DNA of 64,000 bases from UBA2883 sp964017965 (GTDB lineage: Bacteria; Cyanobacteriota; Vampirovibrionia; Gastranaerophilales; Gastranaerophilaceae), in assembly GCA_964017965.1 (NCBI GenBank), contig CAXHNV010000002.1:62001-126000 (forward strand), read 5' to 3'. Below the pieces are notes generated by a model, which was not told the DNA's origin, ran no database searches, and worked only from the letters and a program-made list of their open reading frames with translations. How positions within the stretch are numbered: the stretch's first letter is position 1; each line of letters begins with the position of its first letter. The translations under genes and the position numbers were made by a program. This document shows positions 17,801 to 24,831 of the stretch, piece by piece.

Positions 17801-19520
17801 TGCCGGTGGTGCTATTTATTTAGACAGTAATAGTTATGCAGAGATATTTGATTGTAACTTCTATGGTAACAGCGCAGGTAACAATGGTGGTGCTATTTAT
17901 GTTGGTGAAAAATCTGTACTAACCCTTATTGATTCATCGTTTATAAATAATACTGCGGGTAATTTAGGCGGTGCTATTTATGCTGATAAAAATTCAGAAG
18001 TATGGATATATGCAGAAGGCAAAAATGTATTATTTGAGGGTAACAAAGCAGGCGGTCAATCAAGTGCTATCCATTTGAACAATGCTAAATTATATCTTAC
18101 AGCAACACATGATTATTCAATTACAATAAATGACTATGTAACAGGGACAGGTACTATTTATGCTGAGGGTAAGATTAATCTTGTAAACGAAGATTTTGTT
18201 TCAGGTAAAACTACGACACTTGTATTAAAAGATGCTTATTTAAATCTTGCAAATAACAGGATTAATACTTTATCGCTTGCAAGTTTTTCAGCGGATAAGA
18301 CTTCTCGTTTGGGAATTGATATAAGCTTAAAAGACAGAACCTCTGATAAGGTTCAGGCAACAAATGTTGAATCTGTTACTCCTGTAAACGTCTCTTCTGT
18401 AAACATCGTAACCAACTCAAAAACACCGGTTACAATCAACATTGGCAAGGACTCTATTGTAAGCAGCATAAGCGCGAAGACAGCAGAATCAGCAGAAGCT
18501 ACGTACAAATTAAAATCATACTACGACGAAAACGGACTACTTAGAGTAGTAGCATACGGTCAGAGGGCAAAACCTTCAGCTGTAGCAGCTCCTGTAGCAG
18601 CACAGATTGGCGGATATTTAACCCAAATCAACTCATACGACCAGGCATTCATGAATATGGATATGAATATGCTTGTACCGCGTTCTGAACGCGAAGCAAT
18701 GCAACAAACTTATAGCTGCGAAAACAAAGACGGTATCGAATACAACGGCAAAGGACTCTGGAACAGACCTTACGCAACCTTTGAACGCGTAAACTTAAAC
18801 AACGGCCCTAAGGTAAACAATATCGGATACGGAAACTACTTTGGCGGCGACGCAGATATGAAACAACTCAACAACGGCTGGAGAAGACAGTTCAGTGCGT
18901 ATGTAGGTTACAACGGCTCTGTACAGGATTACGACAGACAATCAATCGACCAGAATGGCGGCACAGTGGGCGTAACAGAAGTATGGTATAAGAACAACTT
19001 CTTTACGGGTTTAACACTCAACGCTGGCGCTAACGTAGCACAAGCAAGTACAGACCTGGGCAGAGAAAATATGCCGATGTTCATGACCGGTATTGCGAGC
19101 AAAACCGGATATAACTTTGAGTTCAAGGAATGTAAGTTCATCGTACAACCAAGCTTACTACTTTCATACTCGTTTATTCATACGTTCGCACACGACAACG
19201 GATTGGGCCATAGAGTGAGCTCATCACCGCTGAATGCAATACAGGTAGCACCTGGAATCAAGTTCATTGCTAATCTTAAGAACGGCTGGCAGCCATACTT
19301 CAATGTAAATATGCGTTGGAACATTATTGATAAGACCCACTTTGCACTACAGGACGTAACAATTCCGGACATGTCAATCGATCCGTATGTAGAGTATGGA
19401 CTTGGCTTACAACGCAGATGGGGCGAAAGGTTCACGGGATTCGGTCAGGCGATGATAAGAAACGGCGGCAGAAACGGCGTTATGCTCTCCTTCGGGTTTA
19501 AATGGCTTATCGGCAGATAG
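11829..19520 (+). CDS. Giant Pmp-like autotransporter adhesin with GGAIYN repeats
   Basis: This 2563-residue surface protein begins with a signal peptide ending ISHA (about 1-21). The passenger consists of several dozen repeats with the pair FxxN ... GGAIYN, as in chlamydial polymorphic outer-membrane proteins, and should fold as a right-handed beta-helix. The helix is interrupted near residues 630-970 by eleven copies of a different unit (core NGKxYD, VDGKVY, roughly 35-residue spacing) and near 1575-1600 by an Asp/Lys-rich low-complexity loop. The last 290 or so residues (from about 2275) look like an autotransporter beta-barrel, with alternating segments such as RRQFSAYVGYNG and GVMLSFGFKWLIGR. 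Codon usage changes near 18380, from AT-ending codons to frequent AAC, TAC and GAC. A role in adhesion is inferred from the family. It converges on the next gene with a 14-nt overlap. Confidence 0.93.
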   Translation: MRKIYIFLLCVFWGAFNISHADTFVSKKGVFGGITSELYGHVTVGAYKELDYYKVTPVSEILNNNDSAIITSGKFVYSSINSVGDLTVKSSNFNHGSSASSGGAISINSVLEDNLTTLTSNTFNNNSATNGGAIYVKEGNVVINKNTFGSYANNGNHATENGGAIYNEGSNTSITSSKFSNNSAKNGGDIYNSGTLTIKKSTFGSNPKKITISKKTKVVYGESNGDTDIVIPDLMDKNLIHYTDKGVPFYAGSYAEVGGSIFNSESGVLNVSSSTFNQNRAEKGGALYNAGTLISNKNTFKNNSATNGGAIYNDGYAEITKNTFKTNSAVSGGAIYNAGEASITSSSFSSNKAESGAAIFNEGNANITSSSFSKNNATLGGAVYNTGKTEVFAGKFTSNKATSGGATYNTGTYTSDYKTSYSSNSAKNGGAIFNNGTMTLNSGSFSKNSAIGIATERDVTFEKKDYKLADMDGGMGGAIYNAQDGVLDINRYEYLSGKKTKYSNPVFSSNKGLKGGAIFNEGTLDIDYANFKSNKVTAPNQNSIVEKCKEPDQLYYSPVGGAICNSGTILSDTQFLNEKNNYVYNIVKDGYIGTDTIGEHQVLYKNTEAKDGVVFTYSTDEKDVTKYNIIKEEEQYIVFNGKYYDTSLVDKSVDYDKSMQLTDTQVVVNGKLLDFAGLTAVEGKDYVADTNLNQYSIVVNGLVYSTESADSQKFVNGLTNINEDQFVYNGKVYDTSKIESNGYNSGVYINSDQLLYNGKVYNISDLKPKDYEQGTQLESDELAYNGIVYKYVEKWVSGSHATPMGDGKVYYRTSAVLVDKIYSGETPSYDKDTRTVGYNGLYYNVIRTGDSKFEDSSYVQVEIDGKWYELAPDNVQVEKVYVAPSNLKNGQIVVDGKIYDFSNKDLKPVDYLPTTNLQTGQIVVDGKVYTCFTDENKDKGVVYIPNPDKDKGQIVHDGLIYDINDEKSATKGEYYIKSDMTITNASFSSNTASSKVHYEITDDKKVVNLSTGMGGAIYNSSEGLVKITDTKFSKNSAAQAGGAIYSAAPNGTLEIDGSTFTSNSAKSIATTVTTVTDPKTKKESKVTKKENAGDGGAIYTLSKTSIKNSTFKSNVSYRTGGAIFSGGDLTIDNCTFQSNKSMIEAGAIYAAGKTNITNTTFTSNTANIYGGAVYAAGDVTISDSIFKSNTSKYQGGALFVLGEVAQKNNTFTGNTAEEGGAVCVYFSGNAWFRIPGIFTDGVAKVVVDNKAYEYTDVSVEEKEGYTKVGHVYYKLDEKSVETLEEPVENGVQVSDGSEFINNTAKTMGGAIVNYGNLYLNGTHFDNNKAQQGGTLFNRGTAIIQQVVFENTKKKIAAIGGYIVNVGEIIAIGSSFDKGLALGDGGAIYNQAVSLNLYNNTFENNQAGYRGGAIYHSAGTLTSAENTYKKNVASIGGAIFAQKDVNLSKDNFEENTAYYGGAIYSVVNQELDSNGRPVVDKDGKPKPIVNAELTINDTTFTKNKAQLYAGAIYTLNTNITGHNVTFESNSAGLYGGAILIAGEKDIAYIDSSNFKENKANMYGGAIYNAGTLNINVPKPPKEDSDDKDKDEDKDKKEAVQEPEVTFTTTYFTKNFSDNGGAIYNDPKGKIDLRDVVFEGNYVTCNGGAIHNAGYIDITDSKFIGNYAYIKSKENKGGAIYNNLNEKGDAYLKAVNTIFTGNYADWGGAIYNVATLTLKDCIVGVCEGYEEGNHAKTGGAIWNSGIVNLDNTVLNGNYATNNGGAIYNSGTVNSIGAEYGKNNANNGGAIYNSATLFINTIADETDSSGIFDLKKTVFENNTATTNGGAIFNSYVLEIGINNKSNETLVNLYDYNEENQIALFSSNTAKNGGAIYSSNTIYMGNAAFVGNKAEGGSGGAIYNTSYILASNTLFDGNSATNNGGAIYSNSTNNVYIRNSRFTNNQANNGGAIYSKTLKFYDDDNKNKPLSIGNTNFGMYDSTTGTVSGGNHAVNAGGAIYLDSNSYAEIFDCNFYGNSAGNNGGAIYVGEKSVLTLIDSSFINNTAGNLGGAIYADKNSEVWIYAEGKNVLFEGNKAGGQSSAIHLNNAKLYLTATHDYSITINDYVTGTGTIYAEGKINLVNEDFVSGKTTTLVLKDAYLNLANNRINTLSLASFSADKTSRLGIDISLKDRTSDKVQATNVESVTPVNVSSVNIVTNSKTPVTINIGKDSIVSSISAKTAESAEATYKLKSYYDENGLLRVVAYGQRAKPSAVAAPVAAQIGGYLTQINSYDQAFMNMDMNMLVPRSEREAMQQTYSCENKDGIEYNGKGLWNRPYATFERVNLNNGPKVNNIGYGNYFGGDADMKQLNNGWRRQFSAYVGYNGSVQDYDRQSIDQNGGTVGVTEVWYKNNFFTGLTLNAGANVAQASTDLGRENMPMFMTGIASKTGYNFEFKECKFIVQPSLLLSYSFIHTFAHDNGLGHRVSSSPLNAIQVAPGIKFIANLKNGWQPYFNVNMRWNIIDKTHFALQDVTIPDMSIDPYVEYGLGLQRRWGERFTGFGQAMIRNGGRNGVMLSFGFKWLIGR

Positions 19521-20436
19521 TAAATAATTCATAAAAATGATAAAACTGGTAAGGGTACTTGAGGGTATATTCTTCAAGTACTCTTGAATACTGTTGTTGG
19601 AGTTGTGATAGTCTTTCTTCTTTGGAACCATTTAAAATAAGTTCCTGTACGGATATTGAATAATAACCATTATCTTTTGCACAGATTGTTGAGAATATAG
19701 GACAATTCAGCATTAGTGCAAACCTCAAAACTCCTAATGGTAATTGGATTGTATGGTTTAATAACTGTGATTTATAGTTCGCTTCAGTGCTACCTGCAGA
19801 AAGCCTGTCTCCTGCCATAAATACAAATTCTCCGTTATTCAACTTCTCTTGAATCTCTATAGAAGTTTGTATATCAATGTTTTCAACAGGGTATAAATGT
19901 ACAGAATCTTTCTGATTTGAAATTTCGTTTATAAATCTATTAAATATCTCACATTGACTAGCCTGCAAAAATACGTTTATTTTTACATTCGGAATGTTTG
20001 AATCAGCAATAAGAGCTCTCATCATCTCAATATTACCAATGTGGTTGGTTATAAAAAACGCACCCTGTTTATTATTTATAAGTTCAAAAATTTTGGCTTT
20101 TGATTCCGTGTTTGCAAAAGTTATATTTTTATAATTATTAGAGTATGCAAGCATTTTATCAATAAGAGAATTTGAATAGTTTAATGCTTGTTTAAAAGAG
20201 TTTATAAAAGAAGGTTTATATTCCTTATTTTGAGTAAAGTCATATAATACCTGAAAGTAATTTTTTGAAGCACTTATTATATCTTTTTTGAGTATAATAG
20301 TTCCTAATGTTATAAAGAACGCGATTACCCTGACCGGAACAACTCCAAAATGTTTAAAAATCCACCAGGTGAGTTTTAACCGTTTTTCACCTGCAGACAC
20401 TTCTTTTTTATTAAACCATTGTTCGTTTTGTTCCAT
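19507..20436 (-). CDS. LpxL/HtrB-type lysophospholipid acyltransferase of the APE-type cluster
   Basis: This 309-residue protein resembles late acyltransferases of lipid A synthesis. It has an N-terminal membrane-anchoring stretch (VRVIAFFITLGTIIL), the block ITNHIGNIEMMRAL, in which an NHxGNxE motif replaces the usual H(X4)D/E box, and FVMAGDRLSAGS. I place the start at 20436, where TAATG overlaps the methyltransferase stop; an ATG at 20448 is the alternative. APE clusters in other diderms carry similar acyltransferases, thought to help attach the polyene to a lipid anchor. That role is known for the family in general terms and inferred here. The 3' end overlaps the autotransporter gene. Confidence 0.87.
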   Translation of the reverse strand: MEQNEQWFNKKEVSAGEKRLKLTWWIFKHFGVVPVRVIAFFITLGTIILKKDIISASKNYFQVLYDFTQNKEYKPSFINSFKQALNYSNSLIDKMLAYSNNYKNITFANTESKAKIFELINNKQGAFFITNHIGNIEMMRALIADSNIPNVKINVFLQASQCEIFNRFINEISNQKDSVHLYPVENIDIQTSIEIQEKLNNGEFVFMAGDRLSAGSTEANYKSQLLNHTIQLPLGVLRFALMLNCPIFSTICAKDNGYYSISVQELILNGSKEERLSQLQQQYSRVLEEYTLKYPYQFYHFYELFTICR

Positions 20437-21491
20437 TATATTTTGCATTCCAATAATGTATAATTAAATGCACCTATATTTTGATAAGTGTGTGTAAGTG
20501 TAAGACCTGAATTATTAACCAGTTCTATCATTTCAGCCATAGTGTACATTTTACTGTAACCGTTTGCCATACAGGTAAAATATAATGAAGTGTGTGTAAG
20601 TGCGAGTTTTGCCCCGTCGAATACCTGATTGTCGGTAAAAGGTTCTAAAATATAGATATAGGTTCCTTTTTGAGCAGATTCTTTAATCCGTGTAAGGATT
20701 GATTTGATTTGGGTTTTTGAAAAACAGTCAAGAAACTGACTCATAAGGATTGCACCTGAAAACTCAGGCATAGGTCTATTTTCATCAAGAATATCTGTAG
20801 AATAAAACTTACATCCTTGAATCGTTCCTTTGATAGAATTGATGTTCTCTTCTAAATCGAGCATTGTTATATCGATATTCGGGTTGTTATTGAGACAGAC
20901 TTTTTCAAACTTTCCTGTATTACCGCCAATATCAAATATTTTAACCGGATTTTTTGCAGAGATGATTTCGTAAATAATGTCAAAGCAATTATCAGAATAA
21001 AAGTTGTCGAATTCGTACCAGCCCTTTTTGAAATCCTCAGAAAAGTTTGGCAATTCCGGATAAATAGTATCGTTATCCTTGTAAAACTTTTTAAGCCCCA
21101 TAGGTTTTTCTTGCAAGAACGATTGTGTAAGTTCGTTTGCACCTAAATAGCAGCAGTTTTTGATGAAGTTAAAATTGACCTTTGTCATATCGTCATATAA
21201 GAAGCATTCTCCTGTTTTTGTCGGTTTGAATTTGTTATCTTCTTTTTCAACAATATTAGTTACTTCTGCAACCTCTAATAGTGTTCTTGCTATATATTCA
21301 TTCAGGTTTAGTTCTTGAATAATTTCATCTACTGTTTTGGGTGAAGCATTTATTGATTCTAAGATTTTAAGCTCTAAAAGCGCTGAAATTGCTTGAAATG
21401 TCAGCGGGGCAAAAATTATTTTTTGTGCATCGTTTAAAGCGTTGATAGTTGAATCATTTCGTTCTTTACGTCTGTAGTTTATTGTTTTCAT
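20436..21491 (-). CDS. SAM-dependent methyltransferase (winged-helix O-methyltransferase type)
   Basis: The N-terminal 95 residues look like the winged-helix dimerisation domain of small-molecule O-methyltransferases (LTFQAISALLELKILESINASPKTVDEI). The Rossmann part has the SAM-binding motif KIFDIGGNTGKFEKV, followed by ITMLDLEE and the late motif YIYILEPF. APE pigments are often methylated on the aryl head group and their clusters encode methyltransferases, so head-group methylation is the likely role. The ATG lies inside a 28-bp palindrome, 6 nt after a TAAAAT hexamer, with no ribosome site, so a leaderless mRNA is predicted. It overlaps the following acyltransferase gene by 1 nt. Confidence 0.85.
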   Translation of the reverse strand: MKTINYRRKERNDSTINALNDAQKIIFAPLTFQAISALLELKILESINASPKTVDEIIQELNLNEYIARTLLEVAEVTNIVEKEDNKFKPTKTGECFLYDDMTKVNFNFIKNCCYLGANELTQSFLQEKPMGLKKFYKDNDTIYPELPNFSEDFKKGWYEFDNFYSDNCFDIIYEIISAKNPVKIFDIGGNTGKFEKVCLNNNPNIDITMLDLEENINSIKGTIQGCKFYSTDILDENRPMPEFSGAILMSQFLDCFSKTQIKSILTRIKESAQKGTYIYILEPFTDNQVFDGAKLALTHTSLYFTCMANGYSKMYTMAEMIELVNNSGLTLTHTYQNIGAFNYTLLECKI

Positions 21492-21512
21492 GGTAAAATT
21501 TTACCATGAAAA
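21485..21512. promoter_or_regulatory. 28-bp perfect palindrome spanning two divergent start codons
   Basis: The arms TTTTCATGGTAAAA (21485-21498) and TTTTACCATGAAAA (21499-21512) are exact reverse complements. The minus-strand ATG (from 21491) and plus-strand ATG (from 21506) both lie inside it. A TAAAAT hexamer exists on each strand (plus 21494-21499, minus 21503-21498), each ending 6 nt before its ATG. This suits a symmetrical bidirectional promoter giving leaderless transcripts. The -35 regions are weak on both sides, so an activator, or an operator function, is also possible. Confidence 0.7.
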
Positions 21513-22144
21513 TATTTATTATAAGAATAAATGAACTATTAAAAATAATTGATAAATCTTCGTTTGAAGCTATTTATAAATCAGAAAAACGTAACATTGA
21601 ATCCCAACTGGGTCGTTTCTTTACAAGATATATAGCTTCAAATATTTATAAGGTAGAAAATACAGAAATAGCTGTAAAAGATAAAAAACCGTATTTTATG
21701 AATTCAGATATATGTTTTAGTATTTCACATTCAAACGAAGTTATCGGAGTAGTGTTTTCCGATGAAGAAATCGGGCTTGATATTGAACAATTTAAACAAA
21801 GAGATTTGAATCGATTAAGCGATTATTTTAAAAAGAGTTTTAAGACATTGGATGAGTTTTATCAATACTGGACTTTGTATGAAGCTAACTATAAGAGTAA
21901 ACTTAAAGATGATTTTTGTAAGACTTTAAAGTTTGAGGATTATTTCGTTTCAGTTTCATCAGCGAATAATAGTGAACTCAAGATGTATGAAGCGGCTATT
22001 CCGACAGAGATTACCAAGCCCATTGAGCTTATTAACTTGAAGCTTGTGAACGATAGCAACATAAATGATATAAAACTTGTAATAAATGAGATAAACACTG
22101 CGTCTTTAGAGGTTTTACCTCCGTTAGCCATAAATATGGAATAA
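21506..22144 (+). CDS. 4'-phosphopantetheinyl transferase (Sfp-like)
   Basis: This enzyme should convert apo-ACP to holo-ACP by transferring phosphopantetheine from CoA. Visible family motifs are FSISHSNEVIGVVF (71-84), IGLDIE with metal-binding D92 and E94, and WTLYEANYK (122-130), corresponding to the W-x-x-K-E-A-x-x-K signature with Y in place of the first K. It is the only cluster gene read alone from its start site and presumably activates the two ACPs at 26724-27237. Its last 205 nt overlap the 3' end of the MMPL gene on the other strand, so its final 68 or so residues are constrained by an antisense reading frame. Core motifs lie outside the overlap. The start is leaderless-like. Confidence 0.85.
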   Translation: MKIFIIRINELLKIIDKSSFEAIYKSEKRNIESQLGRFFTRYIASNIYKVENTEIAVKDKKPYFMNSDICFSISHSNEVIGVVFSDEEIGLDIEQFKQRDLNRLSDYFKKSFKTLDEFYQYWTLYEANYKSKLKDDFCKTLKFEDYFVSVSSANNSELKMYEAAIPTEITKPIELINLKLVNDSNINDIKLVINEINTASLEVLPPLAINME

Positions 22145-23913
22145 TCTATACTGAACCCCAGAATCAAGAATACAGATAATATATGAAATACGTTTATCGG
22201 TTGAAATAATACTGTTAAGGCAATGCTGAAAATTGACGCTATTGTTGGACTTATCATTATTTTTAACGCTTTTTTAGGGGTGTAGCATATTGAAAGAACA
22301 GTAAAATATATTAGGAATATAAACGGCATAATATGCAAACATTTTATACGAATATTTCTTATAATCTCAGAAATACTGTTTACAAGATTTATTGACGGCA
22401 GATTGTTTACTTTATCAAAAACAATCATGTAAAGTGTGTTTTTGTTTAATGAAAACTGTTTTACAATTGACAGTTTGGAGATATCCGTATGAGCGAACGC
22501 TTCTGTTTTTAGCTTTTTGCGCTGTTCTTTAGTCAGAAATGTTGCATAGTCATCTAAATTATTCTCATATAGTGCTTTTGCAAGGTTTTGGTTTTCTTTT
22601 TGTTTCTTTGAGGAAGGAATAAAATCTGATACGCCAAGCGTTTCTGCATTTATTTCGGATTTGAGCTTCTCTTGTTTTAATAAGATATCATCAAGGTTTT
22701 GCCCTGTTGTTGTTATAAACGAAATATTTTTTGTGTTGAATATTTCCGAATTCAGTGTTTCAGCTTTTAATAGTTCTTTTTGAGGGGTATAGAAGGTTTT
22801 TATATCGTCACTAAATCGAATATGACAAAGTCCTAAAACAATAATTATAACGGGTATAATTATTAGTTTTTGTGAGAATTTGAATTCAGGCAGTTTTGAA
22901 TAGTTATCCGGTAGTTGAAATTTTGGGAATAACAGCATTATAAATGAGTAAACTCCAACAAGACCGGTTGCTGTAAATATACCTATTTGTTTTATTAGCT
23001 CAACATCGCTAAACATCAGTAATAAGAACGCAATGACGGTTGTAAGCATTGAAACCGTCAGGCTTTTTATAATATTTTGTTTGCTGATAATATAATGGAA
23101 CGAGTAATCAAGGCTTATCCCGATAAGCGAGGTGCCGAAGACTATTGTTAGAATGTGCAGGTTTTTAAACACCAGTATTGTCGAAACTATACCGGTTACA
23201 AATCCAAAAAGTATGCTTAATGCTATAGGAATAAACACTTTATATGAATTAAATCGGGTTTTACAAAGGAATAAAAGCACAAGTGTTGAAATTATACAGA
23301 TGATGTTTATCTCAAATGCTGATTTTTGGCTGGTTTTATATGTATGAATCGGGCTTCCGCAAAGGTAAATCTTGCTGTTTGTAGGTTGAAAGTTTTCGAG
23401 TTTTTTTATGTCGTTGTTGTCGGCTATATTTAACGGAATTTTTGTATAATACTTGCCGTTATAGTATTTTGTTTTGTTCAGGTTTTGTAAGCTTAAAATA
23501 TAATCCGTTACAAACAGATACGGGTCTTTGTCGGGAGTTTGAACCATAAATCCTATAGGATTGTATAAAAGTGCTGTGCTTTCTTTTGCTATTTCACGGT
23601 AACGTTTTGCTTTAAGTAGTTCTCGTTTATGCTCTGTTAAAAAACTTGTCGGAGACGACTTATAGTACTCTATCAAATCATCAAATTGAGAGGTGTTTTG
23701 ACTTAATTCTGCGCGTGTTTGTATAAGCGATTCTTCGCTATCGCTTTCTATTATTACGTTTAGAGTAGAAGAATATGTTTTGGAGAGTTGTAATAATTGG
23801 GCTTGTTCAGGGTTGTTGGGGTTCAAAAACGCATCTAAAATATCTGTTTTTACTCCTTCAAACCTAAAAAAACAGAATATTAGTATTGAAATGATTATTA
23901 AAATTTTTCTCAT
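21940..23913 (-). CDS. MMPL/RND-family lipid exporter of the APE-type cluster
   Basis: This 657-residue integral membrane protein has the duplicated MMPL layout: an N-terminal helix, a periplasmic loop (about 30-195), a helix bundle with the signature FGTSLIGISLDYSFHYI, a second loop, and a second bundle with LILGFSIDYSIFMANG. The acidic residue of the second motif (GFSIDYS) matches the proton-relay position of RND transporters. It probably moves the finished polyene or its lipid conjugate across or out of the inner membrane, as the homologous APE exporter is thought to do. It overlaps the LolA-like gene by 4 nt (ATGA) and the PPTase gene tail to tail by 205 nt. Confidence 0.88.
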   Translation of the reverse strand: MRKILIIISILIFCFFRFEGVKTDILDAFLNPNNPEQAQLLQLSKTYSSTLNVIIESDSEESLIQTRAELSQNTSQFDDLIEYYKSSPTSFLTEHKRELLKAKRYREIAKESTALLYNPIGFMVQTPDKDPYLFVTDYILSLQNLNKTKYYNGKYYTKIPLNIADNNDIKKLENFQPTNSKIYLCGSPIHTYKTSQKSAFEINIICIISTLVLLFLCKTRFNSYKVFIPIALSILFGFVTGIVSTILVFKNLHILTIVFGTSLIGISLDYSFHYIISKQNIIKSLTVSMLTTVIAFLLLMFSDVELIKQIGIFTATGLVGVYSFIMLLFPKFQLPDNYSKLPEFKFSQKLIIIPVIIIVLGLCHIRFSDDIKTFYTPQKELLKAETLNSEIFNTKNISFITTTGQNLDDILLKQEKLKSEINAETLGVSDFIPSSKKQKENQNLAKALYENNLDDYATFLTKEQRKKLKTEAFAHTDISKLSIVKQFSLNKNTLYMIVFDKVNNLPSINLVNSISEIIRNIRIKCLHIMPFIFLIYFTVLSICYTPKKALKIMISPTIASIFSIALTVLFQPINVFHILSVFLILGFSIDYSIFMANGGKTSKDAVFISFITSFISFMLLSFTSFKLISSMGLVISVGIAASYILSSLLFADETETK

Positions 23914-24428
23914 TTATTAAACCAAATTGTTGTCTTACCTGAATTTTTCGTCGTTATAACTATTTTTGTTATATAGCTTGCCCCCTGGATTTCTATTGAG
24001 CTAAGATACTTTGCGCAGCTGTGCGATTGTTTGGGGATTAAGCCTAAGTTCCAGTTGTTATTTGTTTTTTGAAAATAGAACGTAAAAATTTTCTCTATTT
24101 TTGAATACGATTTTGTAGAAATTGCGTTAATAATATCGTTAATTTGTCTGTATTCAGTAGTATTGTAGGTTGTTACCATATTTGTCGGGTATGTTGTATG
24201 AAAAACGATTTCTTTACCTTTTACAAACTTAAAATTTCCTGAGGAATTAAGTTTTACGTTTGAATTCGGGAATGTCTTTTCTTGTCTGAAACGGCAGTTG
24301 ATACTGCTCAACTCAGGTAATTCATTGGTTATTGTTGATAGTTTTTGAGGGTGTTCAAAAACATTTGCATAACTAGACTGACAAAAAACGATAGTTATTA
24401 CTAATATTTGAAAGAGTTTCTTAAACAT
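23910..24428 (-). CDS. LolA-like periplasmic lipoprotein carrier
   Basis: The start is the ATG at 24428 with AAGG about 8 nt upstream; a GTG at 24437 is possible. A signal peptide (MFKKLFQILVITIVFCQSSYA) precedes a LolA-type fold with the family pattern INCRFRQEKTFPNSNVKLNSSGNFKF and a following TTYPTNMV strand. LolA proteins carry lipidated cargo through the periplasm. In APE clusters a LolA-like protein is thought to help bring the polyene lipid to the outer membrane. The overlaps with the thioesterase (8 nt) and the MMPL gene (4 nt) place it firmly in the operon. Sequence similarity is modest, so the fold is judged from pattern and context. Confidence 0.8.
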   Translation of the reverse strand: MFKKLFQILVITIVFCQSSYANVFEHPQKLSTITNELPELSSINCRFRQEKTFPNSNVKLNSSGNFKFVKGKEIVFHTTYPTNMVTTYNTTEYRQINDIINAISTKSYSKIEKIFTFYFQKTNNNWNLGLIPKQSHSCAKYLSSIEIQGASYITKIVITTKNSGKTTIWFNK

Positions 24429-24831
24429 TTTCAACACCTTTTTTTAACATTTCCGGTGCGGTGTAGAGCGTTTCTTTCGTTCTGGTATCAACGCATATCT
24501 GCATAGATTTTGCTTTAAAAAGTTTTGTTCCTGTTTGAGCATCTGTAATAGTGTATTTGATGATTACTGCCGGTTCTATCTCTTTTAAAACACATTTGAT
24601 ATTCAGAACCTGATGAAGCTGTGCAGATTCAATGAATTTCAAATCCATTTTAGCAATCGGATAAGAAACATTATTTTGTGCCATTTGCATATAGCCAAAA
24701 TTTAGTTTTTCAAACATTTCACTACGTGCAAGCTCAAGATATTTTAGGTAATTCCCGTGCCATACGATATTCATCGGGTCAAGGTCGCAAAACGCCACTT
24801 TTATTTGTGTATTGGATTCAAACTCTTTCAT
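24421..24831 (-). CDS. Hotdog-fold acyl thioesterase (4-hydroxybenzoyl-CoA/YbgC type)
   Basis: A 136-residue single-domain hotdog protein with the YbgC-type N-terminal active-site pattern CDLDPMNIVWHGNYLKYLELAR, in which D18 and H25 align with catalytic positions. It may release or edit acyl-ACP intermediates. Counterparts are standard in APE clusters. It begins immediately after the stop codon of the ligase-dehydratase gene, so translation is coupled. Substrate specificity cannot be read from the sequence. Confidence 0.88.
   Translation of the reverse strand: MKEFESNTQIKVAFCDLDPMNIVWHGNYLKYLELARSEMFEKLNFGYMQMAQNNVSYPIAKMDLKFIESAQLHQVLNIKCVLKEIEPAVIIKYTITDAQTGTKLFKAKSMQICVDTRTKETLYTAPEMLKKGVENV

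Noticed and set aside
12100..18060. Many short near-identical DNA repeats resembling an array
   Set aside because: They are codons for the GGAIYN/FxxN protein repeats within one long frame, with variable spacing and sequence. There is no fixed repeat-spacer structure and no cas gene, so it is not a CRISPR array.
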